DNA from: Psychrobacter sp. ANT_WB68
GTDB taxonomy: Bacteria; Pseudomonadota; Gammaproteobacteria; Pseudomonadales; Moraxellaceae
Length of the DNA stretch: 64,000 nt
NCBI RefSeq assembly: GCF_008369115.1
Contig: NZ_VOAZ01000001.1
Location: 124,001 to 188,000 of the forward strand
Reading direction: 5' to 3'
Under the pieces are notes generated by a model, which was not told the DNA's origin, did no database searches, and worked only from the letters and a program-made list of their open reading frames with translations. This document shows positions 1 through 8,762 of the stretch, one piece after another (position 1 is the stretch's first letter; every line of letters begins with the position of its first letter). The position numbers and the translations under genes are program-made.

Positions 1-432
1 ATACTTTTATATGGCAATTTCGATGACAAGCTCTATATCGGATTACATAAGGCGTTTGGGATCAGTCTGTTGTTTTGGATGATTGCACGAGTGATCAATC
101 GTATATTCACCAAAGCACCGCCAGCAGTTATTATGCCAAAATGGCAGATGCTACTCTCACAGTTATCACACTTTTTCTTATACGCTTTATTGATCGCTAT
201 GCCAATAGCAGGGCTACTGATGTCAGTCTATGGCGGCAGAGCTGTTGATGTTTTTGGTTTATTTCAAATCCCTGTATTTGTCACGCCAGATAGAGGCTTA
301 GCACGACTTTTTAATGACTGGCATACCAATATTTTGTGGCCGATGATTATTGCCTTTACCTTGATTCATATTGGCGCCGCTTTATACCATCAGTTTATCA
401 AAAAGGACAATCTGATTGCGCGTATGAAATAG
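1..432 (+). CDS. Cytochrome b561 family protein, 5'-truncated by the window edge
   Basis: The reading frame is open from base 1, so the gene begins before the window; about 143 C-terminal codons are present. The visible part has membrane segments around 'GISLLFWMIARVI', 'FFLYALLIAMPIAGLLM' and 'IIAFTLIHIGAALYH'. The His residues in 'LHKAFG', 'LSHFF' and 'LIHIGAALYH' match the haem-ligand pattern of bacterial CybB-type cytochrome b561, a di-haem inner-membrane protein proposed to move electrons between quinol and periplasmic acceptors such as superoxide. The C-terminal basic 'KKDNLIARMK' is typical of the family. It converges on minE, with a shared terminator between them. Family assignment is secure; the physiological partner cannot be told. 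Confidence 0.85.
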   Translation: MLLYGNFDDKLYIGLHKAFGISLLFWMIARVINRIFTKAPPAVIMPKWQMLLSQLSHFFLYALLIAMPIAGLLMSVYGGRAVDVFGLFQIPVFVTPDRGLARLFNDWHTNILWPMIIAFTLIHIGAALYHQFIKKDNLIARMK

Positions 433-460
433 CGGGCTATAGATAAGAAAAAACGTGTAT

Positions 461-494
461 AAAAAAGCCCTAAGCATAATGCTTAGGGCTTTTC
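461..494. terminator. Bidirectional intrinsic terminator between cytochrome b561 and minE
   Basis: Perfect 11-bp inverted repeat (466-476 with 480-490) with a 3-nt loop, flanked by an A run on the left and a T run on the right, so it can end transcription from both converging genes. Confidence 0.9.
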
Positions 495-555
495 TTATGG
501 CAAGGTAGATATGAACTTATCTATGATAAAACGCATGACTATAAAGTTAATCAGT

Positions 556-846
556 CTACTTTTTATGCTCAGGTAGATTAATATTCATCTCTAGCACATC
601 TAGGCTGTCTTCAGAACGATGGTTGATATTGACATCATCAATCTGAACACCGTTGACGTACTTATTAACCACTTCTAGTATTTCACGTTTCATTTTTTCG
701 ATACGGTCGGCGGTCAAGCGATTGTTCAAGCGATTCTCGCTTGCCACGATAACCTTTAAGCGCTCAGTTGCCATATTGGCACTGCCAGCATTACTGCTGT
801 CATCGGTGCCGAATAGACTACTCCAAAATCCTTTTTTCTTACTCAT
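556..846 (-). CDS. minE: Cell division topological specificity factor MinE
   Basis: 96 aa, normal for MinE. The N-terminal 'GFWSSLFG' resembles the membrane-binding amphipathic helix. The segment '[14 protein letters not shown]' is the MinD-activating helix, and '[13 protein letters not shown]' followed by '[11 protein letters not shown]' is the C-terminal topological-specificity domain. MinE stimulates MinD ATPase and drives the pole-to-pole oscillation that keeps MinC away from midcell. The start lies 2 nt after the minD stop, with a G-rich stretch just upstream, so minD and minE are co-transcribed and probably translationally coupled. Confidence 0.97.
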   Translation of the reverse strand: MSKKKGFWSSLFGTDDSSNAGSANMATERLKVIVASENRLNNRLTADRIEKMKREILEVVNKYVNGVQIDDVNINHRSEDSLDVLEMNINLPEHKK

Positions 847-848
847 TA

Positions 849-1661
849 TTAACCCCCAAACCAGCGCTGTAATAGACTCTTTTTCTTCACATCAATGTGA
901 CGCAATGGGCGCTCTTCCCCTAGGAAACGAGCAACGATATCGTCGTAACATTGACCAGCAACAGAATCGGTATAATGAATAACTGGCTCACCGTGGTTAG
1001 AGGCTTCAAGCACTGAATGGCTCTCAGGAACCACACCAAGTAACGGTACCTTTAAAATATCGTTAGAGATGGTATCGATATCCATCATCTCATTAGCCGC
1101 TGCACGGTCTGCATTATAGCGTGTGATGATGAGATGCTCGCGTACATTCCCTTGGTTTTCAGCCACCTTTTTGGTTTGGCTTTGCAAGATACCAATGATA
1201 CGGTCCGAGTCACGTACTGAAGAGATCTCAGGATTAGTGACGATGATAGCCTCATCCGCATGATACATTGCAAGTTGCGCACCGCGTTCGATACCAGCAG
1301 GCGAGTCACAGATAATATAGTCAAACTGCTTAGACAGCTCGTCCATGACTTCTGCTACACCTTCGTCTGTTAACGCATCTTTATCACGTGTTTGACTGGC
1401 AGGGAGGATATATAAATTTTCCAATTGCTTATCTTTAACCAGCGCTTGGGATAGGCGCGCATTACCATTGATAACATCGACAAAGTCATAAACAATTCGA
1501 TTTTCGCAGCCCATAATCAAGTCTAGATTACGTAAGCCTACATCAAAATCGATAACAACTGTCTTATAGCCACGTAATGCTAAACCGGCGGCAAAAGAAG
1601 CACTGGTTGTGGTTTTTCCCACACCGCCTTTACCCGAAGTGATTACAACAATCTTCGCCAC
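849..1661 (-). CDS. minD: Septum site-determining ATPase MinD
   Basis: 270 aa. The deviant Walker A 'GKGGVGKTT' is near the N-terminus, '[11 protein letters not shown]' and '[11 protein letters not shown]' follow, and the extreme C-terminus ([12 protein letters not shown]) is the amphipathic membrane-targeting helix. MinD binds ATP and the inner membrane, recruits MinC to block FtsZ assembly and is released by MinE. The start codon is GTG (1659-1661), preceded on the minus strand by AGGAG at 9-nt spacing; there is no better ATG. It sits directly upstream of minE. minC is not adjacent: about 430 bp without a gene separates them, unlike the compact minCDE of E. coli. Confidence 0.98.
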   Translation of the reverse strand: MAKIVVITSGKGGVGKTTTSASFAAGLALRGYKTVVIDFDVGLRNLDLIMGCENRIVYDFVDVINGNARLSQALVKDKQLENLYILPASQTRDKDALTDEGVAEVMDELSKQFDYIICDSPAGIERGAQLAMYHADEAIIVTNPEISSVRDSDRIIGILQSQTKKVAENQGNVREHLIITRYNADRAAANEMMDIDTISNDILKVPLLGVVPESHSVLEASNHGEPVIHYTDSVAGQCYDDIVARFLGEERPLRHIDVKKKSLLQRWFGG

Positions 1662-2092
1662 AATGGCACACTCCTATGAATTGATGGGATATTTATTATA
1701 CAAAACAGTATAGATATAAAGTAGCATATTTACTCGGTGTTCACCTAGCGTATATGTGCTATCTGCGAGCGTAAGCCTAGCATAAATATACAAAAACTTA
1801 TAGCAAGTCTATATTAAAGCACAGAAACAGCCGATATATCACATTTATGCTTGCTATCAGCACAGAGGTTAGAAAGCTAAAAAACGGTCTAGTATCTGCG
1901 CTCAAAGCCCGTACATATAGTCTAGCGTAAATAGTGGCAGAGCTAAAAATTCATAATAGCGCAGTTTTGTTAAATAAACTTACTAAAGTATTAACTATGT
2001 CATTTAAACGCTAATAGAGCGTTTATTACCTTATTTATCTAAGTCAGTTTTGCTGAAATTGATTTTTGAGCAATGTTAGTCTTATACACAAT
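1662..2092. other. Non-coding gap between minC and minD
   Basis: 431 bp without a supportable reading frame. It must hold the minDE promoter on the minus strand; a TATAAT-like hexamer lies at 1695-1700 (minus strand) but no convincing -35 was found with it. An 8-bp inverted repeat (1800-1807 with 1850-1857) is widely spaced and of unknown meaning. No terminator-like hairpin with a T run was seen after minC, so read-through from minC into minDE remains possible. Confidence 0.5.
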
Positions 2093-2971
2093 CTAAACGT
2101 TATCCATGACGGTAAAGACCAATCCTTCACCTTCTAAATAACGTACTTCAACCGATTTATCAATCACATGCTCGGGTAGGTTGTCGCGTAAGCAATAAGT
2201 ACCGGCGACTGATACCAAAGAGGGGTTAAATACTTGGCAGAAAATACGCGCGTCTTTGTCGCCTGTTGCGCCTGCGACCAAGCGACCTTGGGCGCGACCA
2301 TAGACATGTAAGTTATTGTCCGTAATGGCTTCGGCGCCACTGTTGACACTGTTGGTTAAAATCAAATCGCCGCCAACATGATTGAGACTTTGTCCTGAGC
2401 GTAGCATTTGATCATAGATGAGGCTGGTAATATGCTCAGCACTGATAAGCATTTCTGCGGTCAATGTGGTCTCAGCGACTTCAGCTATCTCGCTTGCTGC
2501 AACCGCTTGGTTGTCTACTGTTGAGCCATTATTATCGGCAGTAGAGCTCGCAGAGTCGTTAGCAGGTGTCGACTGTGCGCTGTCTTTAGAGGCTGCTACT
2601 TGGCTTAACTGAGTAGTGGTTTTTTTACTTGGTAAAATACGCTCGATACGCTTGCCATCAGCGGGGAATATCGCCAAGCGTAGCTCGCGTGCTTGGGCGT
2701 CAAGTAAACCTGTGACCACGCCGATAGGTTGCAAACCCCAAGACCAAAGCAGCTCCACCAACGCCGATAAATCCTGCTCAACCTCACTGTCAATCAATAC
2801 TGGGATATTGCTGTTCTTGTTACTCAGTGTGGTTTCAAGCTGACTGGCAATCGCCGTAAAATCATCGGTGCTAAACTGTACCCGTGAGAAGGTTAGCATC
2901 TTGCCATAAAAGGCTAAGGCTGGCGTGTTAGGTGAGGCTAGGGCCTGTTGGTCAATGTCTGAAATCGTCAT
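2093..2971 (-). CDS. minC: Septum site-determining protein MinC
   Basis: 292 aa from the ATG at 2971. That ATG has GAGGA at 8-nt spacing, whereas the longer frame would start at a TTG lying over this Shine-Dalgarno. The N-terminal FtsZ-inhibiting domain (about residues 5-110) leads into a Ser/Ala/Asp-rich linker (roughly 120-170), longer than in E. coli. The C-terminal beta-helix domain shows 'GGDLILTNSVNSGAEAI', 'HVYGRAQGRLVAGATGD' and 'ARIFCQVFNPSLVSVAG', the classic MinC_C repeats that dimerise and bind MinD. Together with MinD it prevents polar Z-rings. Confidence 0.96.
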   Translation of the reverse strand: MTISDIDQQALASPNTPALAFYGKMLTFSRVQFSTDDFTAIASQLETTLSNKNSNIPVLIDSEVEQDLSALVELLWSWGLQPIGVVTGLLDAQARELRLAIFPADGKRIERILPSKKTTTQLSQVAASKDSAQSTPANDSASSTADNNGSTVDNQAVAASEIAEVAETTLTAEMLISAEHITSLIYDQMLRSGQSLNHVGGDLILTNSVNSGAEAITDNNLHVYGRAQGRLVAGATGDKDARIFCQVFNPSLVSVAGTYCLRDNLPEHVIDKSVEVRYLEGEGLVFTVMDNV

Positions 2972-3081
2972 AATATAAATCCTCAAAATGGTCGTATTGC
3001 GGTGTTCACGGTACCGTTTTTATTATTAAAGTATGGCTATATAAACATATGGCTATTAGAATCTAGTTATTATTCACTAGG

Positions 3082-4182
3082 CTACAAATTAAGCATGTCC
3101 TGATGTTTCCACTGCTGGACTTTTATTTGCGCTTCAAACTCATCCAAACTATCAGCGATAATGCTAGAGATTAACGTATCGAGCGCACTGTTATCGGTAT
3201 CGATTTGAGCAACGCCGTTGGCAATAGCCACCATCAGAGCATCGATACGTTCGGCGTCAAGGAGACGCTTATTAAGCGCATACACCACATTCTCGCCGAT
3301 ATTATGCCCTACATGCTGGAGTTGGGACTCAATTAAATTACCAGCAATGGGTATCATACGCAGATAGCGGCGTAATTCAGGCGTATTGGCCAAGCCCTCT
3401 TTAATCGCATTGCCCATTTCAGTGGCGATAATAGTGCCACCGCCCGATGACTCGGTCATTGCTTGGAGTTTCGGTGCCAGCTCTTTACGCAATAGCGATA
3501 ACACCGCCGCTTCAATCTCATTGCGATTGCGCGCGATGGTAGATTCAATAAAAGATTTATGCATTTGAGGATCGGTTAGCTGCTGCCGAAAGGTCTGAAT
3601 GGTCGTTAAGATGACGCGGTCAGACAGCTCTTCTAATAATAAGTCGATATAGAAATTAATGCGATTAATCCACGGTTGTGGCAATACTTGATAACCTAGC
3701 TGATATAATCGGCGTCCGATAACCACAGCGCGAAATAGACGGAGCGCGCGCAGCTGCGGGAAACAGCCTAACACTTCATACCAGTGTACAAAAGGGAAAA
3801 AGAACCAGCGGTAATACACCTTTTCTTTAATAGCAATGACCCAGCGTAATAGCAGCTCTACAATCAAGAATAGGGTAAAGAAGCCACCGGCTGTCCGCAA
3901 CGAATCATGGAAATGGTTTTGATACCAGTTTAATGCCTCACTCAGAGTGAACCACTGGGCAGCATCACGACTAAACCCACTCATTAAAATAGCATCAATA
4001 CCGATTAATAATAAATCAATACTAATGGCGATAATCATCACAATATCATAGGTCAGTTTCAAGCGATTGGGCTTGGGACGGTTTGATCTTGGTGGCGTGC
4101 TATTCGATAAGTCTGAGGACTGATTGCGCGCCGACATTGATTCTATAGGCGTGCTGGTAGTAGAAGAGGCGGACACAGTCAT
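3082..4182 (-). CDS. Membrane protein with ion-channel-like transmembrane region and long cytoplasmic tail
   Basis: 366 aa, function not established. Residues about 45-70, 97-118 and 122-142 are hydrophobic. The segment following the last, 'LRALRLFRAVVIGRR', spaces arginines within a hydrophobic helix as in the S4 voltage sensor of ion-transport proteins, and 'LIVELLLRWVIAIKEK' before it resembles an S2/S3 region. No selectivity-filter sequence is visible, so it is not a canonical pore. The remaining 200 residues are helical and soluble-looking ('LLLEELSDRVILTTIQTFRQQL' region onward). The frame has no in-frame ATG with a better ribosome site. It stands alone between minC and an acyltransferase gene, on the same strand. 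Calling it a channel would be inference. Confidence 0.6.
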   Translation of the reverse strand: MTVSASSTTSTPIESMSARNQSSDLSNSTPPRSNRPKPNRLKLTYDIVMIIAISIDLLLIGIDAILMSGFSRDAAQWFTLSEALNWYQNHFHDSLRTAGGFFTLFLIVELLLRWVIAIKEKVYYRWFFFPFVHWYEVLGCFPQLRALRLFRAVVIGRRLYQLGYQVLPQPWINRINFYIDLLLEELSDRVILTTIQTFRQQLTDPQMHKSFIESTIARNRNEIEAAVLSLLRKELAPKLQAMTESSGGGTIIATEMGNAIKEGLANTPELRRYLRMIPIAGNLIESQLQHVGHNIGENVVYALNKRLLDAERIDALMVAIANGVAQIDTDNSALDTLISSIIADSLDEFEAQIKVQQWKHQDMLNL

Positions 4183-4481
4183 ACCTTATTAAGTAGTAAA
4201 TGGCATCAGTAGAGAGTGGCTTTATGCCAATCACTGTCAAATAAGCAACGAGTTTAACAGTTATTCACATTATCAATGAATCATGCCAAAAAACAAGCCA
4301 TCAACCATTATAATTTGGTATTTTACTCATCATTCATGTACTCACTATTCTTTTATATAGAAATCTTTATATATAAATACGCTGACGGTATTAACGGATT
4401 ATGATAGCGGAAAAATTTGAGCGTGAGTAAGCGCTATAACATTTTATCAGCAGCTGTTCTTTATAACGAGCTGCCTTTATT

Positions 4482-5450
4482 CTAATCCTTGCGCGTTTCA
4501 ACAACTGCTGGGTCATCAAATTCAGCAAGCATCTCGGTAATACGTTGGTCTTTTTGTCGCCAAATTTGTTCGACCCACTCAAACATTTGCGCTTTAACGG
4601 CTTCATCGTTTTCGTAACCCCCGTTTTGAATACCAGTAAATAATGCGTCAGGTATCTCAATATGGCGGACATCGACGCCTAAGCGCTTGATATTGCCTTT
4701 CCATAAATCACCATAGGTTGGGACGCCGTCAGGATAGACGATGGTCATATCTAAGATACCATCGACGTCGGCGCCCAAGGCGTTAATAGCCAGCGACAAA
4801 CCTCCTGCACGTGGCTTTAATAAGTGCTGATAAGGTGAGCCTTGCTTATCATGTTTTTCTTGGGTGAAGCGCGTGCCTTCTAAATAGTTCAATAAGGTAA
4901 AGGGCTTGTCTTTTAATAACGCACAAGCACGCTTTGCTTCTTCGATATCCTTACCTTTGAGGGCAGGATTTTTGGCAATCTCTTCTTTAGAGTGTCGGCG
5001 CATCATAGGGAAGTCTAAAAAGTAAAACGCTTGTCCAACGATGGGAATATAAATCAGCTCAAACTTCGTAAAAAAACGGGTCAGCGGTAAGCGTTTTTCA
5101 CTGATGTATTGCACGATGCTGGTATCCACCCATGATTGATGGTTACTAACAAGCAGGTATTTACCATCCATATGGACATCGTCAGGTAAATGAATGCGCC
5201 AGTCTTTACGGGGCAAAATCGTATCTATCAGCGCATTATTGCTACTAATCCAGTGATCAGCGATTTTAATCACTGTCTTATCGGCGATAGGGGCGCCAGT
5301 GATGATTTTGCCAACCCCCATGAGCCATAACGGAATGCTACCGCCAAAGCTATTGGCAGCGATGACCCCAGTTGCTGTCGCCAGCGACAGTACTTTTCCC
5401 AATTTTGGGGCACGTTTATGTATTTTCTGCATAGCAGCATTCAAGCGCAT
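4482..5450 (-). CDS. PlsC-type acyltransferase, YihG-like
   Basis: 322 aa from the ATG at 5450, chosen because GGAAGG precedes it at about 8 nt; the ATG 21 bp upstream has no ribosome site. The catalytic HX4D box is H104-QSWV-D109 and the second acyltransferase motif is E191-GTR-194 ('NYLEGTRFT'). Length, the N-terminal hydrophobic stretch and the 'RHSKEEIAKNP' segment fit the YihG/YihG-like branch of lysophospholipid acyltransferases, which transfer acyl groups to lysophospholipids at the inner membrane. It is a monocistronic-looking gene with about 300 bp of non-coding DNA downstream. Substrate preference cannot be read from sequence. Confidence 0.88.
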   Translation of the reverse strand: MRLNAAMQKIHKRAPKLGKVLSLATATGVIAANSFGGSIPLWLMGVGKIITGAPIADKTVIKIADHWISSNNALIDTILPRKDWRIHLPDDVHMDGKYLLVSNHQSWVDTSIVQYISEKRLPLTRFFTKFELIYIPIVGQAFYFLDFPMMRRHSKEEIAKNPALKGKDIEEAKRACALLKDKPFTLLNYLEGTRFTQEKHDKQGSPYQHLLKPRAGGLSLAINALGADVDGILDMTIVYPDGVPTYGDLWKGNIKRLGVDVRHIEIPDALFTGIQNGGYENDEAVKAQMFEWVEQIWRQKDQRITEMLAEFDDPAVVETRKD

Positions 5451-6092
5451 GTCCAATCCCTTCCTATTCATTTCGTTAACTACTTCATCTTTTTTTAGAA
5501 TTTTTTAAACCACTTAAAAATATCTGGTTAATATGTTCTTAACCTGGACTGTTATTTATTAGCAACAAATTGGCAGGGCAGTATAAAGGCTAATCATTGT
5601 CTAACTTTGCCATTAGTTTAAATCATTATCAGTAAAAATTTATGCCTGATTAATACCACTGAGTTATCTTTTCTGACTAGTGACGTAACCCTTAATAAAT
5701 CAATGCAATTCATTAAAGTAATACAGTTTTTAGTATTTTAAAATATACAAGACCCTATATAAGTCTGGTTATTATCCGAGTTTATATTTTAGCATTGCTT
5801 ATTTAACAATCCATTTACTGGCCGATTTTAGCAGAAAAAAATTAGAGTGTATGACTGTAAACGTGACTTGCGGTAGCAAACTAGGGGAGCTGATAAGCAA
5901 TAAGATATAGCTAGTTATGCACTTCTCATACATAGATGTGACAAAATATTACACACAAATAGATGGCAATTGTCATAATAATAACAAGGATGGATAAACA
6001 TCTAAACGATATTGCTGATCAACAGTTGTTATACGCAATATTCATAAAAAGCACAATTTATCTATCGATTTTTTAACTTAAGAGGAAATATC
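5451..6092. other. Long non-coding divergent gap between acyltransferase and OmpA-type lipoprotein
   Basis: About 640 AT-rich bp with no supportable ORF, RNA gene or clear hairpin. It must carry the promoters of the two divergent genes. The lipoprotein has the site AAGAGGAAA just before its ATG. Nothing else recognisable was seen. Confidence 0.5.
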
Positions 6093-6746
6093 ATGCGTAA
6101 TACATTAATGATTGCAGCAGTAGCATCAGGTTTGATTCTAAGCGGTTGTGCAACTGATCCATATACTGGACAACAGACCCTTAATAAATCTGCACTTGGC
6201 GCATTAGCTGGTGCAGCTGGTGGCGCGACCATCTCAAAAGCAACAGGTGGTGATAAAACTGGACGTGATGCCGCTATCGGTGCTGCATTAGGCGCAGGTG
6301 TTGGTTATTACATGGATCGCCAAGCTAAGCAGCTTCAGCAGCAAATGGCCGGTACTGGCGTGACGGTTACGCCAAATGCAAATGGTAACATTGACTTGGT
6401 CATGCCAGGTAACATTACGTTCTCATTTGATGATGCTACTCTGAATAATTCATTTAAGCCAACGCTTGATAAGCTTGCATCTACGATGAATGAGTACAAC
6501 CAAAACACCATTACTATTGCTGGTCATACTGACAGTAAAGGTGCTGATGCTTATAACATGGATTTGTCACGTAAACGCGCTTATGCCGTAGCGAACTATT
6601 TAAGTGCTCGCGGTGTAGCTTCTAACCGTATCAACGTGGTAGCCTACGGCGAGTCGCGTCCAGTTGCTGATAACAACAGTGAATATGGTCGTCAACAAAA
6701 CCGCCGTGTTGAGTTAACGGTTAATGCGCCAAATAGCGTTCGTTAA
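6093..6746 (+). CDS. OmpA-family outer-membrane lipoprotein, YiaD-like
   Basis: 217 aa. The N-terminal signal ends in the lipobox L-S-G-C with Cys19 as the lipid site. Residues about 30-75 are Gly/Ala-rich with repeated 'GAxGG' turns (glycine-zipper, as in YiaD). From about residue 105 there is an OmpA/MotB peptidoglycan-binding domain: 'FSFDDATLNNSFKPTLDKLA', 'TITIAGHTDSKGADAYNMDL', 'LSRKRAYAVANYL' and 'QQNRRVELTV', including the Asp and Arg that hold diaminopimelate. It should tether the outer membrane to the wall. Preceded by a good ribosome site and followed by a strong terminator, so probably monocistronic. Confidence 0.93.
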   Translation: MRNTLMIAAVASGLILSGCATDPYTGQQTLNKSALGALAGAAGGATISKATGGDKTGRDAAIGAALGAGVGYYMDRQAKQLQQQMAGTGVTVTPNANGNIDLVMPGNITFSFDDATLNNSFKPTLDKLASTMNEYNQNTITIAGHTDSKGADAYNMDLSRKRAYAVANYLSARGVASNRINVVAYGESRPVADNNSEYGRQQNRRVELTVNAPNSVR

Positions 6747-6773
6747 TCACTGCTATTTTTAAAATAGATAATT

Positions 6774-6808
6774 AAAAAAAGAGGCCAGCGCAAAGCTGGT
6801 CTTTTTTT
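6774..6808 (+). terminator. Intrinsic terminator of the OmpA-type lipoprotein gene
   Basis: 7-bp stem (6783-6789 with 6795-6801, one G-U) followed by seven T. Confidence 0.88.
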
Positions 6809-6841
6809 GCTTAAAATTTGTTTAATCTTTTAAATTTATAT

Positions 6842-6870
6842 TTGATAATAGTTATCAATAACATTATAAT
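6842..6870 (+). promoter_or_regulatory. Fur-box promoter of the iron-regulated imelysin gene
   Basis: TGATAAT-A-GTTATCA at 6843-6857 differs from the 7-1-7 Fur consensus at a single base. The -35 hexamer TTGATA (6842-6847) lies inside the box and a perfect -10 TATAAT follows at 6865-6870 with 17-bp spacing. Iron-loaded Fur would block RNA polymerase here. The leader to the ATG at 7055 is about 180 nt and contains no other gene. Confidence 0.8.
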
Positions 6871-7054
6871 TCGCAGGTACTAAATTTTGTCAGCCTTTAA
6901 AGACATCGAGCATAGTTAATATCGATGTAAGCAAACGATATCTTGAAATCAAAAGTCGGACTCTGATAAATACTTGTTATGCTGAATTTTAATCCCTCAA
7001 CTTTTTAAACTTCTATTTTGCTATTTTATGTAGTGTATCTCATCGAGGACGTGT

Positions 7055-8509
7055 ATGAATATCAGCCCAGCGATAAACCGTAAAATTTTACCGACTACTT
7101 TAGCTGCTGCACTGGCAGGGATACTGATGGTATCAGGTTGTACCAAACAGTCTGATGAGGCCGCAAATACGGACGCACAAGTTGACATGCAAGGCACGGC
7201 AAAGACGACGACTAAAACTTCCTCAGCTGCTGCCCAAGCGCATATCGATCGCTTGCTGATTAGCTATGCTGATATGGCACACGCCGCCTTCAAGGATTCT
7301 TTAGAAACCGCCAAGATTTTACAAACAGCGGTCAATACTTATGTAGAAACGCCGACCCAAGCCAATCTTGATGCCGCTAAAGCGGCTTATAAAGCGGCTC
7401 GCCAACCCTATTCACAAACTGAAGTATTCCGTTTTGATGAAGGTTTTGTAACTGCTAATGATAAACGTGCAATTGGCAGCGTTGATGGTTGGGAAGGGCA
7501 GGTGAATGCTTGGCCGCTTGATGAGGCATTAATTGATTATGTGAGTGACAGTTATGAGGGCGAATATAACAGTCAGGACAATATTATCAATAGCGACAGC
7601 ATCACAGTAGGTAGCCTAAAGCAAGATACGACCACCATTACGCCTGAATTATTGGCTGAAATGAATGAGATCGGTGGCAGCGAAGCCAATGTCACCACGG
7701 GCTACCATGCGATTGAGTTCATGTTATGGGGTCAAGATACCAATGGCGTCGGTGAAGGTGCAGGTAACCGTCCAGTGAGCGACTATATAACAACAAACGG
7801 TAAATGTACCAGCGGTGAAACGATAAATACTGATGTCAGTATTTGCGAGCGCCGTGGGCAGTATCTAAAAGCCGCGACCCAGTTGTTGGTTGATGATCTA
7901 ACCGCGATGGAAGCCCAGTGGCAGCCTGATAGCGAAAACACCTTACGTAGTGACATGATGGAACGTAAAGACAAAAATGGTCTGCGTCAAATCATGTATC
8001 AAATGGGCAGCTTAGCGCTTGGCGAGCTTGCTTCTGAGCGTATACAAGTTGCCTTTGTTACCGGCTCTACCGAAGATGAGCATGAATGCTTTAGTGATTT
8101 GACACATCTAAGCTACGCCAATAATGCCCGTGGTATTCAAAATGTCTTTAATGGCAGCTATAAAACCGTTGCTGGCAAAACAGTCGGTGGGTATGGGGTT
8201 AAACACTATCTTATAGATACAGGTAACACAGAAGCGGCTGATAAGTTAGTGGCTGACTTTGCCAAAGTAGAAGCGGCATTTAAAGTGATCGTTGAAAAAG
8301 GCGAAAAAGACGGTATTAAGGTAGATCAAATGATTGCAACGGTAGGACAAGCCAGCAAACAGGGTATCTCTGCTGAAGAGCAAAATAAACGCCGTGGTTG
8401 GATTGAAAGCAGTATTACTAGCTTACAAGAGCTAACAGCTGGCATTGAAAACGCTGCAAAAGCAGTTGGTATTGACAATCTAGACGCCGATGTAGGCTCA
8501 CAGTTTTAA
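7055..8509 (+). CDS. Imelysin-family iron-regulated periplasmic lipoprotein (IrpA/ICMP type)
   Basis: 484 aa. A lipobox V-S-G-C (Cys29) makes it a lipoprotein. The imelysin core starts near residue 60, and the signature GxHxxE is present as G216-Y-H218-A-I-E221 followed by 'FMLWGQD'. Imelysins are helical-bundle proteins related to EfeO/EfeM and are proposed to bind iron in the periplasm; a peptidase role has been claimed for some but no protease motif is evident here. It is the first gene of an iron cluster and has its own Fur-box promoter. The downstream gene has a second Fur promoter, so the cluster can be expressed in two units. Confidence 0.9.
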   Translation: MNISPAINRKILPTTLAAALAGILMVSGCTKQSDEAANTDAQVDMQGTAKTTTKTSSAAAQAHIDRLLISYADMAHAAFKDSLETAKILQTAVNTYVETPTQANLDAAKAAYKAARQPYSQTEVFRFDEGFVTANDKRAIGSVDGWEGQVNAWPLDEALIDYVSDSYEGEYNSQDNIINSDSITVGSLKQDTTTITPELLAEMNEIGGSEANVTTGYHAIEFMLWGQDTNGVGEGAGNRPVSDYITTNGKCTSGETINTDVSICERRGQYLKAATQLLVDDLTAMEAQWQPDSENTLRSDMMERKDKNGLRQIMYQMGSLALGELASERIQVAFVTGSTEDEHECFSDLTHLSYANNARGIQNVFNGSYKTVAGKTVGGYGVKHYLIDTGNTEAADKLVADFAKVEAAFKVIVEKGEKDGIKVDQMIATVGQASKQGISAEEQNKRRGWIESSITSLQELTAGIENAAKAVGIDNLDADVGSQF

Positions 8510-8572
8510 GATGACTCATATTTCATACAGTCAATTGCCTATATTTATATGCCTAATAAGTCAATATAAGCG

Positions 8573-8612
8573 AATGAGAATCATTTTTATAGAAAAATAA
8601 TTTAGGTATAAT
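8573..8612 (+). promoter_or_regulatory. Second Fur-box promoter, in front of the di-haem oxidoreductase gene
   Basis: TGAGAAT-C-ATTTTTA (8575-8589) matches the 7-1-7 Fur consensus at 11 of 14 positions and contains the common GAGAATCATT core. It overlaps the place where a -35 would lie for the perfect -10 TATAAT at 8607-8612. The expected transcription start, near 8619, falls inside the left arm of a terminator hairpin. Confidence 0.72.
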
Positions 8613-8614
8613 AC

Positions 8615-8650
8615 ACACGTTGTCGACGACCGTTGGCAGCGTGTTTTTTT
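8615..8650 (+). terminator. Intrinsic terminator of the first imelysin gene, overlapping the next promoter
   Basis: 8-bp stem (8615-8622 with 8637-8644, one G-U) followed by seven T at 8644-8650. It lies about 105 bp after the imelysin stop and 112 bp before the next ATG, immediately downstream of the -10 element of the second Fur promoter. Confidence 0.75.
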
Positions 8651-8762
8651 ATAGCGTATGAAAGTAGTCAGATTGGTCGGTGCGCAGTTGTTATTTATCG
8701 AATAGAAGTGAAAAATTATAGCACGCGTTTTTAATGGTTCTATACTAGAACTAAGGTTCCCT

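Noticed and set aside
653..982. 109-residue plus-strand frame over minE and the end of minD
   Set aside because: Antisense to two certain genes, with Ser/Leu-rich shadow composition.
4391..4672. 93-residue minus-strand frame downstream of the acyltransferase
   Set aside because: It overlaps the 3' end of the acyltransferase gene in another frame, has no ribosome site and an Arg/Lys-rich shadow composition.
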